This document shows, piece by piece, positions 25,401 to 33,273 of a stretch of 64,000 bases of DNA. The notes under the pieces are model-generated. The model searched no databases, was not told where the DNA came from, and was given only the letters and a program-made list of their open reading frames with translations. The position numbers were made by a program, and so were the translations under genes. The stretch comes from a bacterium (GTDB taxonomy: Bacteria > Zhuqueibacterota > QNDG01 > JAGLOF01), in the NCBI GenBank assembly GCA_016934955.1, contig JAFGRY010000043.1, positions 1 through 64,000 on the forward strand, written 5' to 3'. Within the stretch, counting starts at the first letter, position 1. Each line of letters opens with the position of its first letter.

Positions 25401-26919
25401 GGACCACCGGAGGAAGGGTGACATAGCTGACCGTGCCGCTCACATCCCGCCGGTAGAGACGCCTCAGGTAGCGATGGTTGTCGACAAAATTCAGATCGAT
25501 ATCCTGGTTCGCGGCGGTATTGCGGGCATAATTGAATATCCAGTAGCGCAGCGCCGGATCTGCCGGATCAGCCGGAGCCGAACCCGGAGTGATCCAGCCG
25601 CTGTCGAACAGCTGCATTGCCGATGGCGGAGCAGTATCGAAAAAAGAGGTGTCTTCTCTGGCCGCGACAAACCTGATCATCTGCTCCCATCCCTCGAGAC
25701 GGCTGGAAAGCGTGTCTATGCTGCCGGTGATGAATCCTCCCGCATACTCTCCCGTGAGGGTAACCGTGCCGTCATCGCCGCCGTTGTCCGGATACTCATC
25801 CTCGCCGTCCCAGAAAACGCTGTTTGAGACAGCGCCATCACCCGTGTTTCCGACGGCATCCACCGCCCGGACCCGGTAGTGATAGCGTACGCCCTTGATC
25901 AGCGCGGTATCCCGCCAGACAAATCCTGAAACAGCATCAACCGTATCCACGGCCCTCTCCGGACCCGTATCGAGGGACCGGCTGATAACATATGACGCAA
26001 CGCCGCTTGCCCTGCCGTTCACTGGCACATCGGCAACCGGCAGCCAGATAAGCATGCTTTTATGATTCTGGTCGAGCACCGCCGTCGGCGATGCTACTGA
26101 AGCGGGCGGTGTATTATCCTGGGTGCTGTACCAGATGTCGGAATAGAGAGTATAGGCACCCGCGGCCGTTTCGTAATCTGCCTTGATGTAGTACCCGTAG
26201 GTACGGCCGTCGCCGAGACCGTCAAACCGGGCGTAGCGCACGGAATCGGCCGCTGATTTGTACACACCGGACACGGCCTTCTGCAAATTAAGGGGATTGT
26301 CGAGGGCGAACCGGTAGGCGTCCTGACGGATACGGAGGATATCACCGTTTATTTCCGCCGGTCTCCACTGAAACGAGGTTGCAGTGCCGGCTGAATAGCG
26401 GAGAATCGTAAAATCATCGGAAAAACGCAGCGTATCGGGCCGCATGGCCGGCAGAGGGAATCCCGCGGTAACCGTGTCGACGGAAATAGTGACATTGACC
26501 GGATAGATCGTTTCTCCCGTGACAATCGATCCGCCCGGATCGCGCTGTTCGGTCTGAAAGGAAAGATGCAGCGGTGATGCCGAAGAAATGCGGAAATAAA
26601 GGGTGTCAGAGAGGGTTACCATGCCCCCGGGACTCAATCTGTACAGCATATTCTGCCACTGGTGCAGCATGTCATCAACGCCGCTGCCCCGCAGGATGGC
26701 AGTGCGGGTTTCTACGGCTGACGTGTTGTAGAAAAATGCGGAAATTTCAAGACCGACGATCTCATGCAAACGGGCTGTATACACCAGGGAGCTGGAGGCG
26801 GACTGCTTACCGGTGTTGATCACTTTCACACTCAATTTCATATCGGCGAAGAGTGTATATGGTAAAATTATGAGCAGGCAAAACGCAGCGGCCGTTTGAA
26901 ATGCCCGGGCTTGTTTCAT
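22441..26919 (-). CDS. Giant surface protein with FnIII repeats and Por-secretion/FlgD-type C-terminal tail
   Basis: 1492 residues from ATG 26919, eight bases after AGGAGG. A signal peptide (FQTAAAFCLLIILPYTLFA) is followed by many fibronectin type III-like repeats across about 150-1370, each with a pattern like YGYYIKADYETAAGAYTLYS, YHYRVRAVDAVGNTGDG or YKVIAEDFSGNARALSD. The last 85 residues (FTLYQNYPNPFNSGTTIAYD, GKRVVRLVSEEQPPGRYRI, NPAASGIYIGVI) form the sorting-type tail known from type IX secretion and related FCB lineages. Probably a secreted adhesin or surface filament. It is first in the envelope operon, downstream of a palindrome-covered promoter. No catalytic domain is seen. Confidence 0.85.
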   Translation of the reverse strand: MKQARAFQTAAAFCLLIILPYTLFADMKLSVKVINTGKQSASSSLVYTARLHEIVGLEISAFFYNTSAVETRTAILRGSGVDDMLHQWQNMLYRLSPGGMVTLSDTLYFRISSASPLHLSFQTEQRDPGGSIVTGETIYPVNVTISVDTVTAGFPLPAMRPDTLRFSDDFTILRYSAGTATSFQWRPAEINGDILRIRQDAYRFALDNPLNLQKAVSGVYKSAADSVRYARFDGLGDGRTYGYYIKADYETAAGAYTLYSDIWYSTQDNTPPASVASPTAVLDQNHKSMLIWLPVADVPVNGRASGVASYVISRSLDTGPERAVDTVDAVSGFVWRDTALIKGVRYHYRVRAVDAVGNTGDGAVSNSVFWDGEDEYPDNGGDDGTVTLTGEYAGGFITGSIDTLSSRLEGWEQMIRFVAAREDTSFFDTAPPSAMQLFDSGWITPGSAPADPADPALRYWIFNYARNTAANQDIDLNFVDNHRYLRRLYRRDVSGTVSYVTLPPVVPDCLPPADIGNLEAHSELVTASGFERYDDWQVSLRWSPANDGASGVARYRLFRYIQGYDPGYIEIAAADTILENAYTDNDFPAGAFLANAAVSYKVIAEDFSGNARALSDARRQATVSALKAPDIRFEGEGANLDTLFTWNSSVAIRLANVRHADASAFIVRVNGIETEYGKSSVTAAGESAVILNAGLDPVRLSRITCRVIYAAGRSSVWTEPKTVSQRNIPPTALSRLERLPAYNEWEGNIYLQWLRGSLDNRRYEVWRSENGSDWTPVDTTVVCDSDTIRWADRYGIDELSGLAGDTLTVYRSYFYKVRMVSELDEKSDFTGPVTAVCDKPPDIVSDLRDTVNSAPAIRINWRRPRPSDASGSWRTRVYVYLDSEEHLIDSTGTPLLNDVIDDTTFIYPYVQDPENDHNYIFRLYEEVTNPVPPPATITSALSMPRTVKLVTLDSLFVIAQPHGRIYIDWGEDPLLDILPVAGYRIERYAGEAFDTAIPVSASERGYMDAGGLKDRQIYTYVVSVINTLGQVMASGSRSAVCDFGRAFIPDHPELESRYFQPRTIDVGWGWYDQAGRRLSGTTQGAKELRIQASASADFPDQYSTDTGWFPADTLTYRYTVDVPPVIDSNNEKVYIRMTARDRWHHPDNIIWSETVYAIFDTLKPVPVTSTGVSGVIAYYGRPNTVMVTLSWRDESVLNDRQFPANANVARYEVVRRKDNTEWIAGYTPVTPQVTAYAFTDTVENSGYAWRIISIDSAGNRMAGTWRQFTGITRTPDAPVPDSTKSCSWTPIAPADSMEYFVELATSIRHFSWAYELGIDEPDNNVLCRSGTWLRDTRFACTSGWGSITSDTTWFRVKARQIRTRVESGWSVPSFRLNTTGGTVSDRDGGGESGRPDDFTLYQNYPNPFNSGTTIAYDLPEQSHVTVTVYNMQGKRVVRLVSEEQPPGRYRIAWEGGDEYGNPAASGIYIGVISARPESGPVQERRIKMSVVK

Positions 26920-27042
26920 ATACATGACCTCCTATTTAGCCACAGCGATGCAGGTATGCGGTTCGGTGGTTCGGTATAAAGTAAGATATCGGAAAAAGAC
27001 TCCGAAATATGGGAAAATGGTGCATTGTGATATATAAAAAAC

Positions 27043-27076
27043 ACTTCTTATTTTGATATTCCATAAAATAAGAAGT
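27043..27076. promoter_or_regulatory. Perfect 12-bp inverted repeat over the envelope-operon promoter
   Basis: ACTTCTTATTTT and AAAATAAGAAGT are separated by ten bases. It contains the leftward -10 element and the expected transcription start, so I read it as a regulator-binding site. On the minus strand it is followed by a T-rich run, so a terminator for other transcripts is the alternative. Confidence 0.5.
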
Positions 27077-27093
27077 ATCTCGAACCTTTGCAA
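27065..27093 (-). promoter_or_regulatory. Promoter of the envelope operon
   Basis: Minus strand TTGCAA (27093-27088) and TATTTT (27070-27065) lie 17 bases apart in an AT-rich stretch, giving a start near 27058 and a leader of about 140 bases to the giant FnIII gene. The 393-base gap 26920-27312 contains only regulatory sequence as far as I can see: this promoter, the palindrome over it and the divergent peptidase promoter. Confidence 0.55.
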
Positions 27094-27228
27094 GTAAAAA
27101 AACAGTAAAGTATATAAAAAACAGTGATCATCAGTCTTATGAACCGGCAGAAAAAAACCCTGTCCCGGACGCAGATCTGACGATCCGGGAAGCCGGTATT
27201 TCCTTATCGGATTTATTTCTGAATTCTT

Positions 27229-27257
27229 TTGACATTGCCGGTGAAACATCGTATCTT
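27229..27257 (+). promoter_or_regulatory. Near-consensus sigma-70 promoter for the peptidase/methyltransferase operon
   Basis: TTGACA (27229-27234), a 17-base spacer and TATCTT (27252-27257). The start near 27264 leaves a leader of about 50 bases to the ATG at 27313. Confidence 0.75.
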
Positions 27258-27312
27258 AGTCCCTGTCTGTTTTGCATTCCCCGTCATTTTCCAAAACACC
27301 GGAGGACCTGAT

Positions 27313-30093
27313 ATGCCTGTTCGCCCACTCGTTCTCATCTGCCTGGCGATGCTCCTCGTGCCGGCAGTATCCACTACTGCACAAATCATGCCTGAAGATG
27401 CATTTTACCACATTGAACGCCCGGCACCGGGGATCCCGTCCCCTGAATCGGTACTGGGATTTTCCCTCGGAGATCGTCCCGTCAGGTATGACGATATCCT
27501 GAATTACGCAACAGCGCTTTCCGAGGCTTCTCCCCGTGTCTCGCTGCAGAAAACAGGGACATCCGTTGAAGGCCGTACGCTCTTCATCATGATCATCGGC
27601 AGGGAGGATCGGATGACGGCCCTTTCCGATGTCAGGGTCAGGCATGAAAAACTCGGCGATCCCCGAATCACCGGTCCCCGTGCGGCGGCCGATATTATCA
27701 GCCGGGAACCGGCGGTACTCTGGATGATGTACAATGTGCACGGCGGCGAACTTTCAGGAACCGACGCGGGCCTGGCCCTGGCGTATACACTCGCCGCATC
27801 GGAAGACAGCAGCATTGCCGCCATTCGCGACAGCGCGCTCGTCATCATCGACCCGACACAAAATCCCGACGGACGGGAACGGGGTCTCGCGCAGCTGCAG
27901 CAATGGTCCGGGGCCGTGCCCTCGTCCGACCCCCAGAGCCTGTCCCACCGGGGCACCTGGCCGGGCAGCAGGGCAAATCACTATCTGTTCGATATGAACC
28001 GGGACTGGTTTATCCTTTCCCAGCCTGAAACCCGGGCGCGGGTCTCGGCCATGCTGCAGTGGCAGCCCCAGCTGGTAGTGGACGCCCATGAAATGGGATC
28101 CTCGAGCACCTACTATTTCAATCCACCCCGGGAACCGGTTAACCCCCTTATTCCTGCACGTATTCACCGCTGGTGGGACATATTCGCGAACGATCAGGCT
28201 GCCGCGTTCGACGCGCATGGATGGAGTTACTATACCCGGGACACCTTCGACGAATGGTATCCGGGATACGGCAGCAGCTGGCCCTATTTTCTGGGCGCGG
28301 TGTCTATTCTCTACGAACAGGCGAGCACCGGCGGAACCAGCGTCAGGCGTCCGGAAAACAGGGAAATGACCTTCGCGGAAGCCGTGCATCATCAGTATGT
28401 CAGCTCACTGGCGAATATCGGCACCGCCGCCCGCCACCGCCGGGCGCTGCTTTCCGATTTCTATGCGATCAGGACCGATGCAGTGACTCCGCCCGCCCGG
28501 GGTGCAGTAAAGGCGTATGTCATTCTTCCCGGCAGGGACAGGACCAGGGCCGAGCAGCTGCTGGAACGACTCATGGCCCAGGGCATAGAGGTCAGGGTAA
28601 CGAAAGCACCCGCGAACGTGTCGGGAACCGGTTACTGGAAGAACGAACAGGTCACGCTGAATGTTCCCGCAGGCACCTGGCTGATTCCAATGGACCAGCC
28701 GCTGAACCCCCTGGTCACGGCGCTGCTCGGCCATGACATGCGGTTGAGCAGTGATTTCTTGCATGAAGAACGGAAATCGCTGGAAAAAGGCGACGGCACC
28801 CGCATGTACGAGATCGGTGCCTGGAACATGGCCATGGCCTTCGGCGTCACCACCCTCGCCTGCCGGGACCTGCCCCCGGTAAAGACGGCTCCCCTCCCGG
28901 AAATCGCCTCCCGCACCGGTTCCGTGATCAATCCCGGAGCCGGGTACGGATATCTCATCGCATGGGATGACACGCGAGCGGTGCACGCCCTTCGGGACTG
29001 TTATGCCGCCGATCTCAGGATCCGTTCCGCTTCCAAACCGTTCAGCATCGGCGGCCGGGATTTCGCCAGAGGGGCGCTGCTCCTGCGGAACCGGGAAAAT
29101 CCGCAGGCGCTGGAGGAGGTTCTCACTGCGATTTCACGCCGGTGCGGAATCGACGTAATCGGCGTCAGCACGGCGATTACCGAGAAAGGGCCTGATCTGG
29201 GTGGCGATGCCTTCGTGCTGCTGCACCCACCCAGAATAGCGCTGGTAACCGGCTCGGGGATCAGTTCCACCAGTTTCGGCGCCCTCTGGTATCTCCTGGA
29301 CAAAGAGATCGGGACAGGCTGCTCTCTCCTCGATATCAACAGCCTCGCCAGGACCGATCTTCGTCCGTACAACGTACTCCTGCTGCCCTCCTCGGGTTCC
29401 TACGCTTCCATCCTCGGTAAAAACGGCCTCGCCGCTCTGAAAACATGGATCGGTAACGGAGGCACACTCATCGGTGTTGACGGTACGGCGGCTTTTCTCG
29501 CGGACAGCACCACCGGCCTCACCGCCCTGCGTGAACGAAGTGATATTTTAACCAAGCTCGACGAGTATGAATACGCGCTGCAGGCTGAAGAAACGGCGGG
29601 CTCTCTGAAGATCGACAGTGCGGCCATCTGGAACGGCACGGCCAAACCGGCCGCTCTCCCGACAGGAAAAAGGGAAAAGAAAGAACCGGGTCTGCTTAAA
29701 CGTGAAGACAGCCGCTGGAAGATATTCTCGCCCCGGGGAACGATCCTGCGTGTGGATGTAAACGGTGAGCACTGGCTTGGATTCGGTGTGGAATCCAGGG
29801 TTCCCGCGCTCGTCTATACAAGCAGCGCCTATCTGGCAAAACCTCCGATGGAAACCGGCGCCAGGTTCGCCGATGGCGACGATCTCCGCCTCTCGGGACT
29901 GCTCTGGCCAGAAGCCAGGGAACGCTGGCGGAAAACGGTATACGCGGCCCGTCAGCGGCAGGGAAACGGCCAGGTAATCTGCTTCTGCGGCGACCCGCTC
30001 TACCGTTCCTATTTCTACGGAACGGGCAGAATGCTGCTGAACAGCATTTTCCTGGGGCCCGGATTCGGCACTCGCCCGGCGACCGACCTGTAA
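27313..30093 (+). CDS. Exported M14-family zinc metallocarboxypeptidase
   Basis: 926 residues from ATG 27313, seven bases after GGAGG. A signal peptide (PLVLICLAMLLVPAVSTTAQ) is followed by the M14 domain: NVHGGELSG gives the HxxE zinc pair, VVDAHEMGSS the third zinc His, and ILYEQASTGG the likely catalytic Glu. IIDPTQNPDGRER and the Asn/Arg region (FDMNRDWF) match family substrate-binding sites. The C-terminal half (about 430-926) has a glutamine-amidotransferase-like fold pattern (VLLLPSSGSYASIL, LKTWIGNGGTLIGVDG), as in the large M14 peptidases of this superphylum. It trims peptides in the periplasm or outside the cell. First gene of a rightward run with a corrinoid methyl-transfer set. 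Confidence 0.88.
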   Translation: MPVRPLVLICLAMLLVPAVSTTAQIMPEDAFYHIERPAPGIPSPESVLGFSLGDRPVRYDDILNYATALSEASPRVSLQKTGTSVEGRTLFIMIIGREDRMTALSDVRVRHEKLGDPRITGPRAAADIISREPAVLWMMYNVHGGELSGTDAGLALAYTLAASEDSSIAAIRDSALVIIDPTQNPDGRERGLAQLQQWSGAVPSSDPQSLSHRGTWPGSRANHYLFDMNRDWFILSQPETRARVSAMLQWQPQLVVDAHEMGSSSTYYFNPPREPVNPLIPARIHRWWDIFANDQAAAFDAHGWSYYTRDTFDEWYPGYGSSWPYFLGAVSILYEQASTGGTSVRRPENREMTFAEAVHHQYVSSLANIGTAARHRRALLSDFYAIRTDAVTPPARGAVKAYVILPGRDRTRAEQLLERLMAQGIEVRVTKAPANVSGTGYWKNEQVTLNVPAGTWLIPMDQPLNPLVTALLGHDMRLSSDFLHEERKSLEKGDGTRMYEIGAWNMAMAFGVTTLACRDLPPVKTAPLPEIASRTGSVINPGAGYGYLIAWDDTRAVHALRDCYAADLRIRSASKPFSIGGRDFARGALLLRNRENPQALEEVLTAISRRCGIDVIGVSTAITEKGPDLGGDAFVLLHPPRIALVTGSGISSTSFGALWYLLDKEIGTGCSLLDINSLARTDLRPYNVLLLPSSGSYASILGKNGLAALKTWIGNGGTLIGVDGTAAFLADSTTGLTALRERSDILTKLDEYEYALQAEETAGSLKIDSAAIWNGTAKPAALPTGKREKKEPGLLKREDSRWKIFSPRGTILRVDVNGEHWLGFGVESRVPALVYTSSAYLAKPPMETGARFADGDDLRLSGLLWPEARERWRKTVYAARQRQGNGQVICFCGDPLYRSYFYGTGRMLLNSIFLGPGFGTRPATDL

Positions 30094-30131
30094 AAGCGCC
30101 GGTCTGTCGCGGCGGAACCGGAGGAGCTATC

Positions 30132-31607
30132 ATGCAGCCGATTCTCACATTCCTTTCTCCCGAGCTGACTGACCGAATCATTGCAGAGGGTTTTACGCTC
30201 CTCGGGGAAACCGGTGTATACATCGACAGTCCGGGCATGCAGGAACGTCTGGCAGGCCTGGGGGCCCGCGTCGACTCCGGAAGCGGCCGGGTGCGCCTTC
30301 CGGAGACTCTTGTGGAACGCTGCCTGGCCTCAGCACCCTCATCCTTCAGTCTCTATGATATCACCGGCGAGGAGACCCACCGTTTCGGGACCGGCACCGT
30401 CTATTACACACCGGGATCGGCCGCCCTCTACATCACGGACGAAGCCGGCCGGCGGCGTCCGTCAACGGATGACTACATCGCCTATGTCACGCTCACCGAC
30501 ACCCTGGAAAACCTGGCATCCCAGAGCACTGCCTTTGTACCCGCAGACGTCCCCGAAACGATTTCCGACAGTTACCGGCTCTTTCTCAGTCTTCTCTACG
30601 GCCGCAAACCGGTTGTCACCGGCACCTTCTCACGCGGTTCTCTGCGAATCATGAAGGCTCTCCAGACCGCGGTGCGGGGCAGCGAAGCGCAGCTCAAACT
30701 CCAGCCGCTCTGCATTTTTACCTGCTGCCCCAATACGCCCCTGCGCTGGACCGAAGAGACAATTGATACGCTCGTCTCCTGCGCGGGGAGCCTCATTCCG
30801 ATGGAGATTATCTCCGTGCCCATGTGCGGTCTCATTTCGCCGGTAACGCTCACCGGGACGCTCATTCAGCACACGGCTGAAAATATCAGCGGCATCGTGA
30901 TGGCCCAGGCGGTGCAGCCCGGCACACCGCTTCTCTACGGCTGCTGCGCCGCGGTGCACGACATGCGCTACAGCACGACCAGCATGGGGTCGGTGGAATC
31001 GATGATGCTCTCCTGCGGGTCGGCCGAGATCGGCCGGAAACTGGGGCTCCCCACCCAGGCCTACATCACGGTGAGCGATGCGGCCCTGCCCGACATACAG
31101 GCGGGAGTCGAATCGGGTATGGGCGGCATGCTGGCCGCCCTGACAGGTATCAGCAATATATCAGGGCCCGGCATGCTGGATTATCTCAATTCGTTCAGCC
31201 TTGAAAAACTGGTCATGGACAATGAGATCTGCGGTATGGGTCTGAGGGCCCGTGCCGGCATTCAGCCCCGCGACGATTTTCCCGCGGCACCGCTGATGGC
31301 GGAGCTGTTCCGGGAGAAGCACCTGCTCCTGTCCGAGCATACACGTGCGTTTCTCAGAGATGAGCACTATTTTCCCGGACCCGTGATCGATCGCCGTGAT
31401 ACGGCCGCCAGGGAGCGCGATCCCGCACTCTGGTCCGCCCGGGCCCGGGCGGAAATAGAACGGCGACGGGCCGCTTATGCCGCGCCCGAACTGCCGGCCG
31501 GACTCAGATCCCGGCTGTACGACCTGATGAGCCGGGAAGCCGCAGCCAACGGGCTTGACGCCCTGCCGGTCCCGCTGCAGCGGGACTGGCGACATCTTCC
31601 CGACTGA
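30132..31607 (+). CDS. MttB-family (trimethylamine methyltransferase-like) corrinoid methyltransferase, non-pyrrolysine
   Basis: 491 residues, read through without an internal TAG, so this is the pyrrolysine-free branch of the family (as in glycine betaine methyltransferases) rather than true MttB. The pattern of a TIM barrel is seen, with TGVYIDSPGMQERLAGLGAR near the N-terminus, VYYTPGSAALYI and MLSCGSAEIGRKLGLPTQAY, and GISNISGPGMLDYLNSFSLE towards the end. It moves a methyl group from a quaternary amine or similar substrate to the cobalt of a corrinoid protein, which is the next gene. Ribosome site GGAGGAG. The actual substrate cannot be told from sequence. Confidence 0.88.
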   Translation: MQPILTFLSPELTDRIIAEGFTLLGETGVYIDSPGMQERLAGLGARVDSGSGRVRLPETLVERCLASAPSSFSLYDITGEETHRFGTGTVYYTPGSAALYITDEAGRRRPSTDDYIAYVTLTDTLENLASQSTAFVPADVPETISDSYRLFLSLLYGRKPVVTGTFSRGSLRIMKALQTAVRGSEAQLKLQPLCIFTCCPNTPLRWTEETIDTLVSCAGSLIPMEIISVPMCGLISPVTLTGTLIQHTAENISGIVMAQAVQPGTPLLYGCCAAVHDMRYSTTSMGSVESMMLSCGSAEIGRKLGLPTQAYITVSDAALPDIQAGVESGMGGMLAALTGISNISGPGMLDYLNSFSLEKLVMDNEICGMGLRARAGIQPRDDFPAAPLMAELFREKHLLLSEHTRAFLRDEHYFPGPVIDRRDTAARERDPALWSARARAEIERRRAAYAAPELPAGLRSRLYDLMSREAAANGLDALPVPLQRDWRHLPD

Positions 31608-31641
31608 GCGAACCATGGTACCCGACACCAGGAGACACCCT

Positions 31642-32274
31642 ATGGAACTTCTCGACCGCATATCAGCCGCACTGCAGCAGGGAAACGATGCCGCGGTGCT
31701 TCAATACACCGGAAACGCCATCGAAGCCGGGATACCCGCATCCGATATTCTCAACAGGGGACTGATCGCCGGCATGGATGTAATCGGCCTGAAATTTAAA
31801 AATCAGGAGATATTCCTTCCCGATGTTCTGCTGGCGGCGCGGGCCATGAACGCAGGCATGGGCGAACTCAAGCCCCTGCTCATGAAGGCCGGTGTGAAGG
31901 CCAAGGGGAAAGTGGTGCTGGGAACAGTCGCGGGGGATCTCCACGATATCGGAAAAAATCTCGTCGGCATCATGCTAAAAGGCGCGGGATACGAGGTGAT
32001 CGATCTCGGCACTGATGTGCCCGCTGAACGGTTCATCGATACGGCCGTGACTGAAGACGCCCCGGTGATCGGGATGTCCGCCCTGCTGACGACCACCATG
32101 CCGTCCATGCGTGATGTCACCGCCCTGCTTGCCGGGCGGGGATTGAACACCCGCATCAAGACCGTGGTGGGCGGGGCGCCGCTCTCCGCGCGCACCGCGG
32201 CCGAACTTGGAGCCGACTACTATGCGGGTGATGCCGCCACCGCCGTTGACATCGTCAACACCATCCTCAGCTGA
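31642..32274 (+). CDS. Corrinoid (B12-binding) methyl-carrier protein
   Basis: 210 residues from ATG 31642 (AGGAG upstream). The helical cap domain (about 1-85) is followed by a Rossmann-like B12 domain whose GDLHDIGKNLVGIML (about 97-111) is the DxHxxG motif, with the His that coordinates cobalt; SALLTTTMPSM and VVGGAPLSA are later cobalamin-loop motifs. It receives the methyl group from the MttB-like enzyme and hands it to the next protein, probably the homocysteine methyltransferase. A possible upstream start in frame at 31555 lies inside the previous gene and is not used. Confidence 0.93.
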   Translation: MELLDRISAALQQGNDAAVLQYTGNAIEAGIPASDILNRGLIAGMDVIGLKFKNQEIFLPDVLLAARAMNAGMGELKPLLMKAGVKAKGKVVLGTVAGDLHDIGKNLVGIMLKGAGYEVIDLGTDVPAERFIDTAVTEDAPVIGMSALLTTTMPSMRDVTALLAGRGLNTRIKTVVGGAPLSARTAAELGADYYAGDAATAVDIVNTILS

Positions 32275-32288
32275 CACTGGAGACCGCC

Positions 32289-33200
32289 ATGTCGTCCATA
32301 CACGCTCTGCTCGCTGAAAGGCCCGTTCTCGTGGGTGACGGGGCCATGGGGAGCATGCTCATGAAACGGGGGCTGCAAAAAGGATCGTGCCCCGAATTGA
32401 TGAACCGGACCCACCCGGAAGTGCTGGAGCGTATCGCCGCCGAATATCTCGCTGCCGGCGCCGACATCATCGAGACAAACACGTTCGGAGGCAGCCCGCT
32501 GAAACTGGCCGGATACGGCCTTGACAGTGAAACCGAACAACTCAATGGAGAGGCGGTCGTCTGCGCACGTCGGGCCGGGGGCGGCCGGGCCCTGATCGCG
32601 GGATCCTGCGGTCCCACCGGCCACATGCTCATCCCCTATGGGACCGTAGAGCCTGAGACGATGCTCCACGGATTCCGGCGTCAGATCGGCGCCCTGGCGG
32701 AGGCGGGGGCCGATCTGATCTGTATCGAAACCATGACCGATATCAAGGAGGCCTGTCTCGCGCTCCAGGCGGCCGCAGAGACCGCTCCCGGTTTGCCGCG
32801 AATCGCGACCATGACATTTGATAAAACGGCTTCCGGCTATGTGACGATAATGGGCGTGCCGGTTGCCCGGGCGGCGGAACGGCTGACAGCGTCCGGTGCG
32901 GACGTTCTGGGGTCGAACTGCGGCAACGGAATTGACGCCATGATCGAAATCGCGACAGCATTCCGGGAACACACCTCCCTTCCCCTCCTCATCCAGGCAA
33001 ACGCCGGCAAACCGGAACTGCGCGGCACGGAGGTCGTCTACCCGGAATCACCGGACTATTTCGCTCAGCGGGTGCCGCAGCTCATCGCCGCCGGCGCCTC
33101 CATTATCGGCGGCTGCTGCGGGACCACGCCTGAACATATCACGGCCATCAGAGCCGCGGTGGACCGGGCGCTCGGGCGGAAAGGCGCGCATCCTGCCTGA
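32289..33200 (+). CDS. Homocysteine S-methyltransferase domain protein
   Basis: 303 residues forming the Hcy-binding TIM barrel of MetH-type enzymes: DGAMGSMLMKRGL near 16-28, ADIIETNTFGGSP, and the zinc cysteines in GSNCGNG (near 218) and GGCCGTTP (near 279). It transfers a methyl group from a corrinoid to homocysteine, giving methionine. Together with the two genes before it, it makes a three-part route from a methylated amine to methionine without the MetH folate and B12 domains. A reductive-activation protein is not visible here. GGAG six bases before the ATG. Confidence 0.9.
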   Translation: MSSIHALLAERPVLVGDGAMGSMLMKRGLQKGSCPELMNRTHPEVLERIAAEYLAAGADIIETNTFGGSPLKLAGYGLDSETEQLNGEAVVCARRAGGGRALIAGSCGPTGHMLIPYGTVEPETMLHGFRRQIGALAEAGADLICIETMTDIKEACLALQAAAETAPGLPRIATMTFDKTASGYVTIMGVPVARAAERLTASGADVLGSNCGNGIDAMIEIATAFREHTSLPLLIQANAGKPELRGTEVVYPESPDYFAQRVPQLIAAGASIIGGCCGTTPEHITAIRAAVDRALGRKGAHPA

Positions 33201-33273
33201 GAGCGGCCGGCAGAAGGAGACGGACGACGGCCGCGGAAGGCCGCCGCACCGGCGCCGCGCCCTGGGATTCTGG

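Noticed and set aside
26932-27249. 105-codon minus-strand frame before the giant FnIII gene
   Set aside because: It covers the promoters and the palindrome, is AT-driven and rich in Phe/Tyr/Cys, and has no ribosome site.
30132-31607. Pyrrolysine-containing MttB
   Set aside because: No in-frame TAG; the gene is a plain 491-codon frame, and no pyl genes are in the window.
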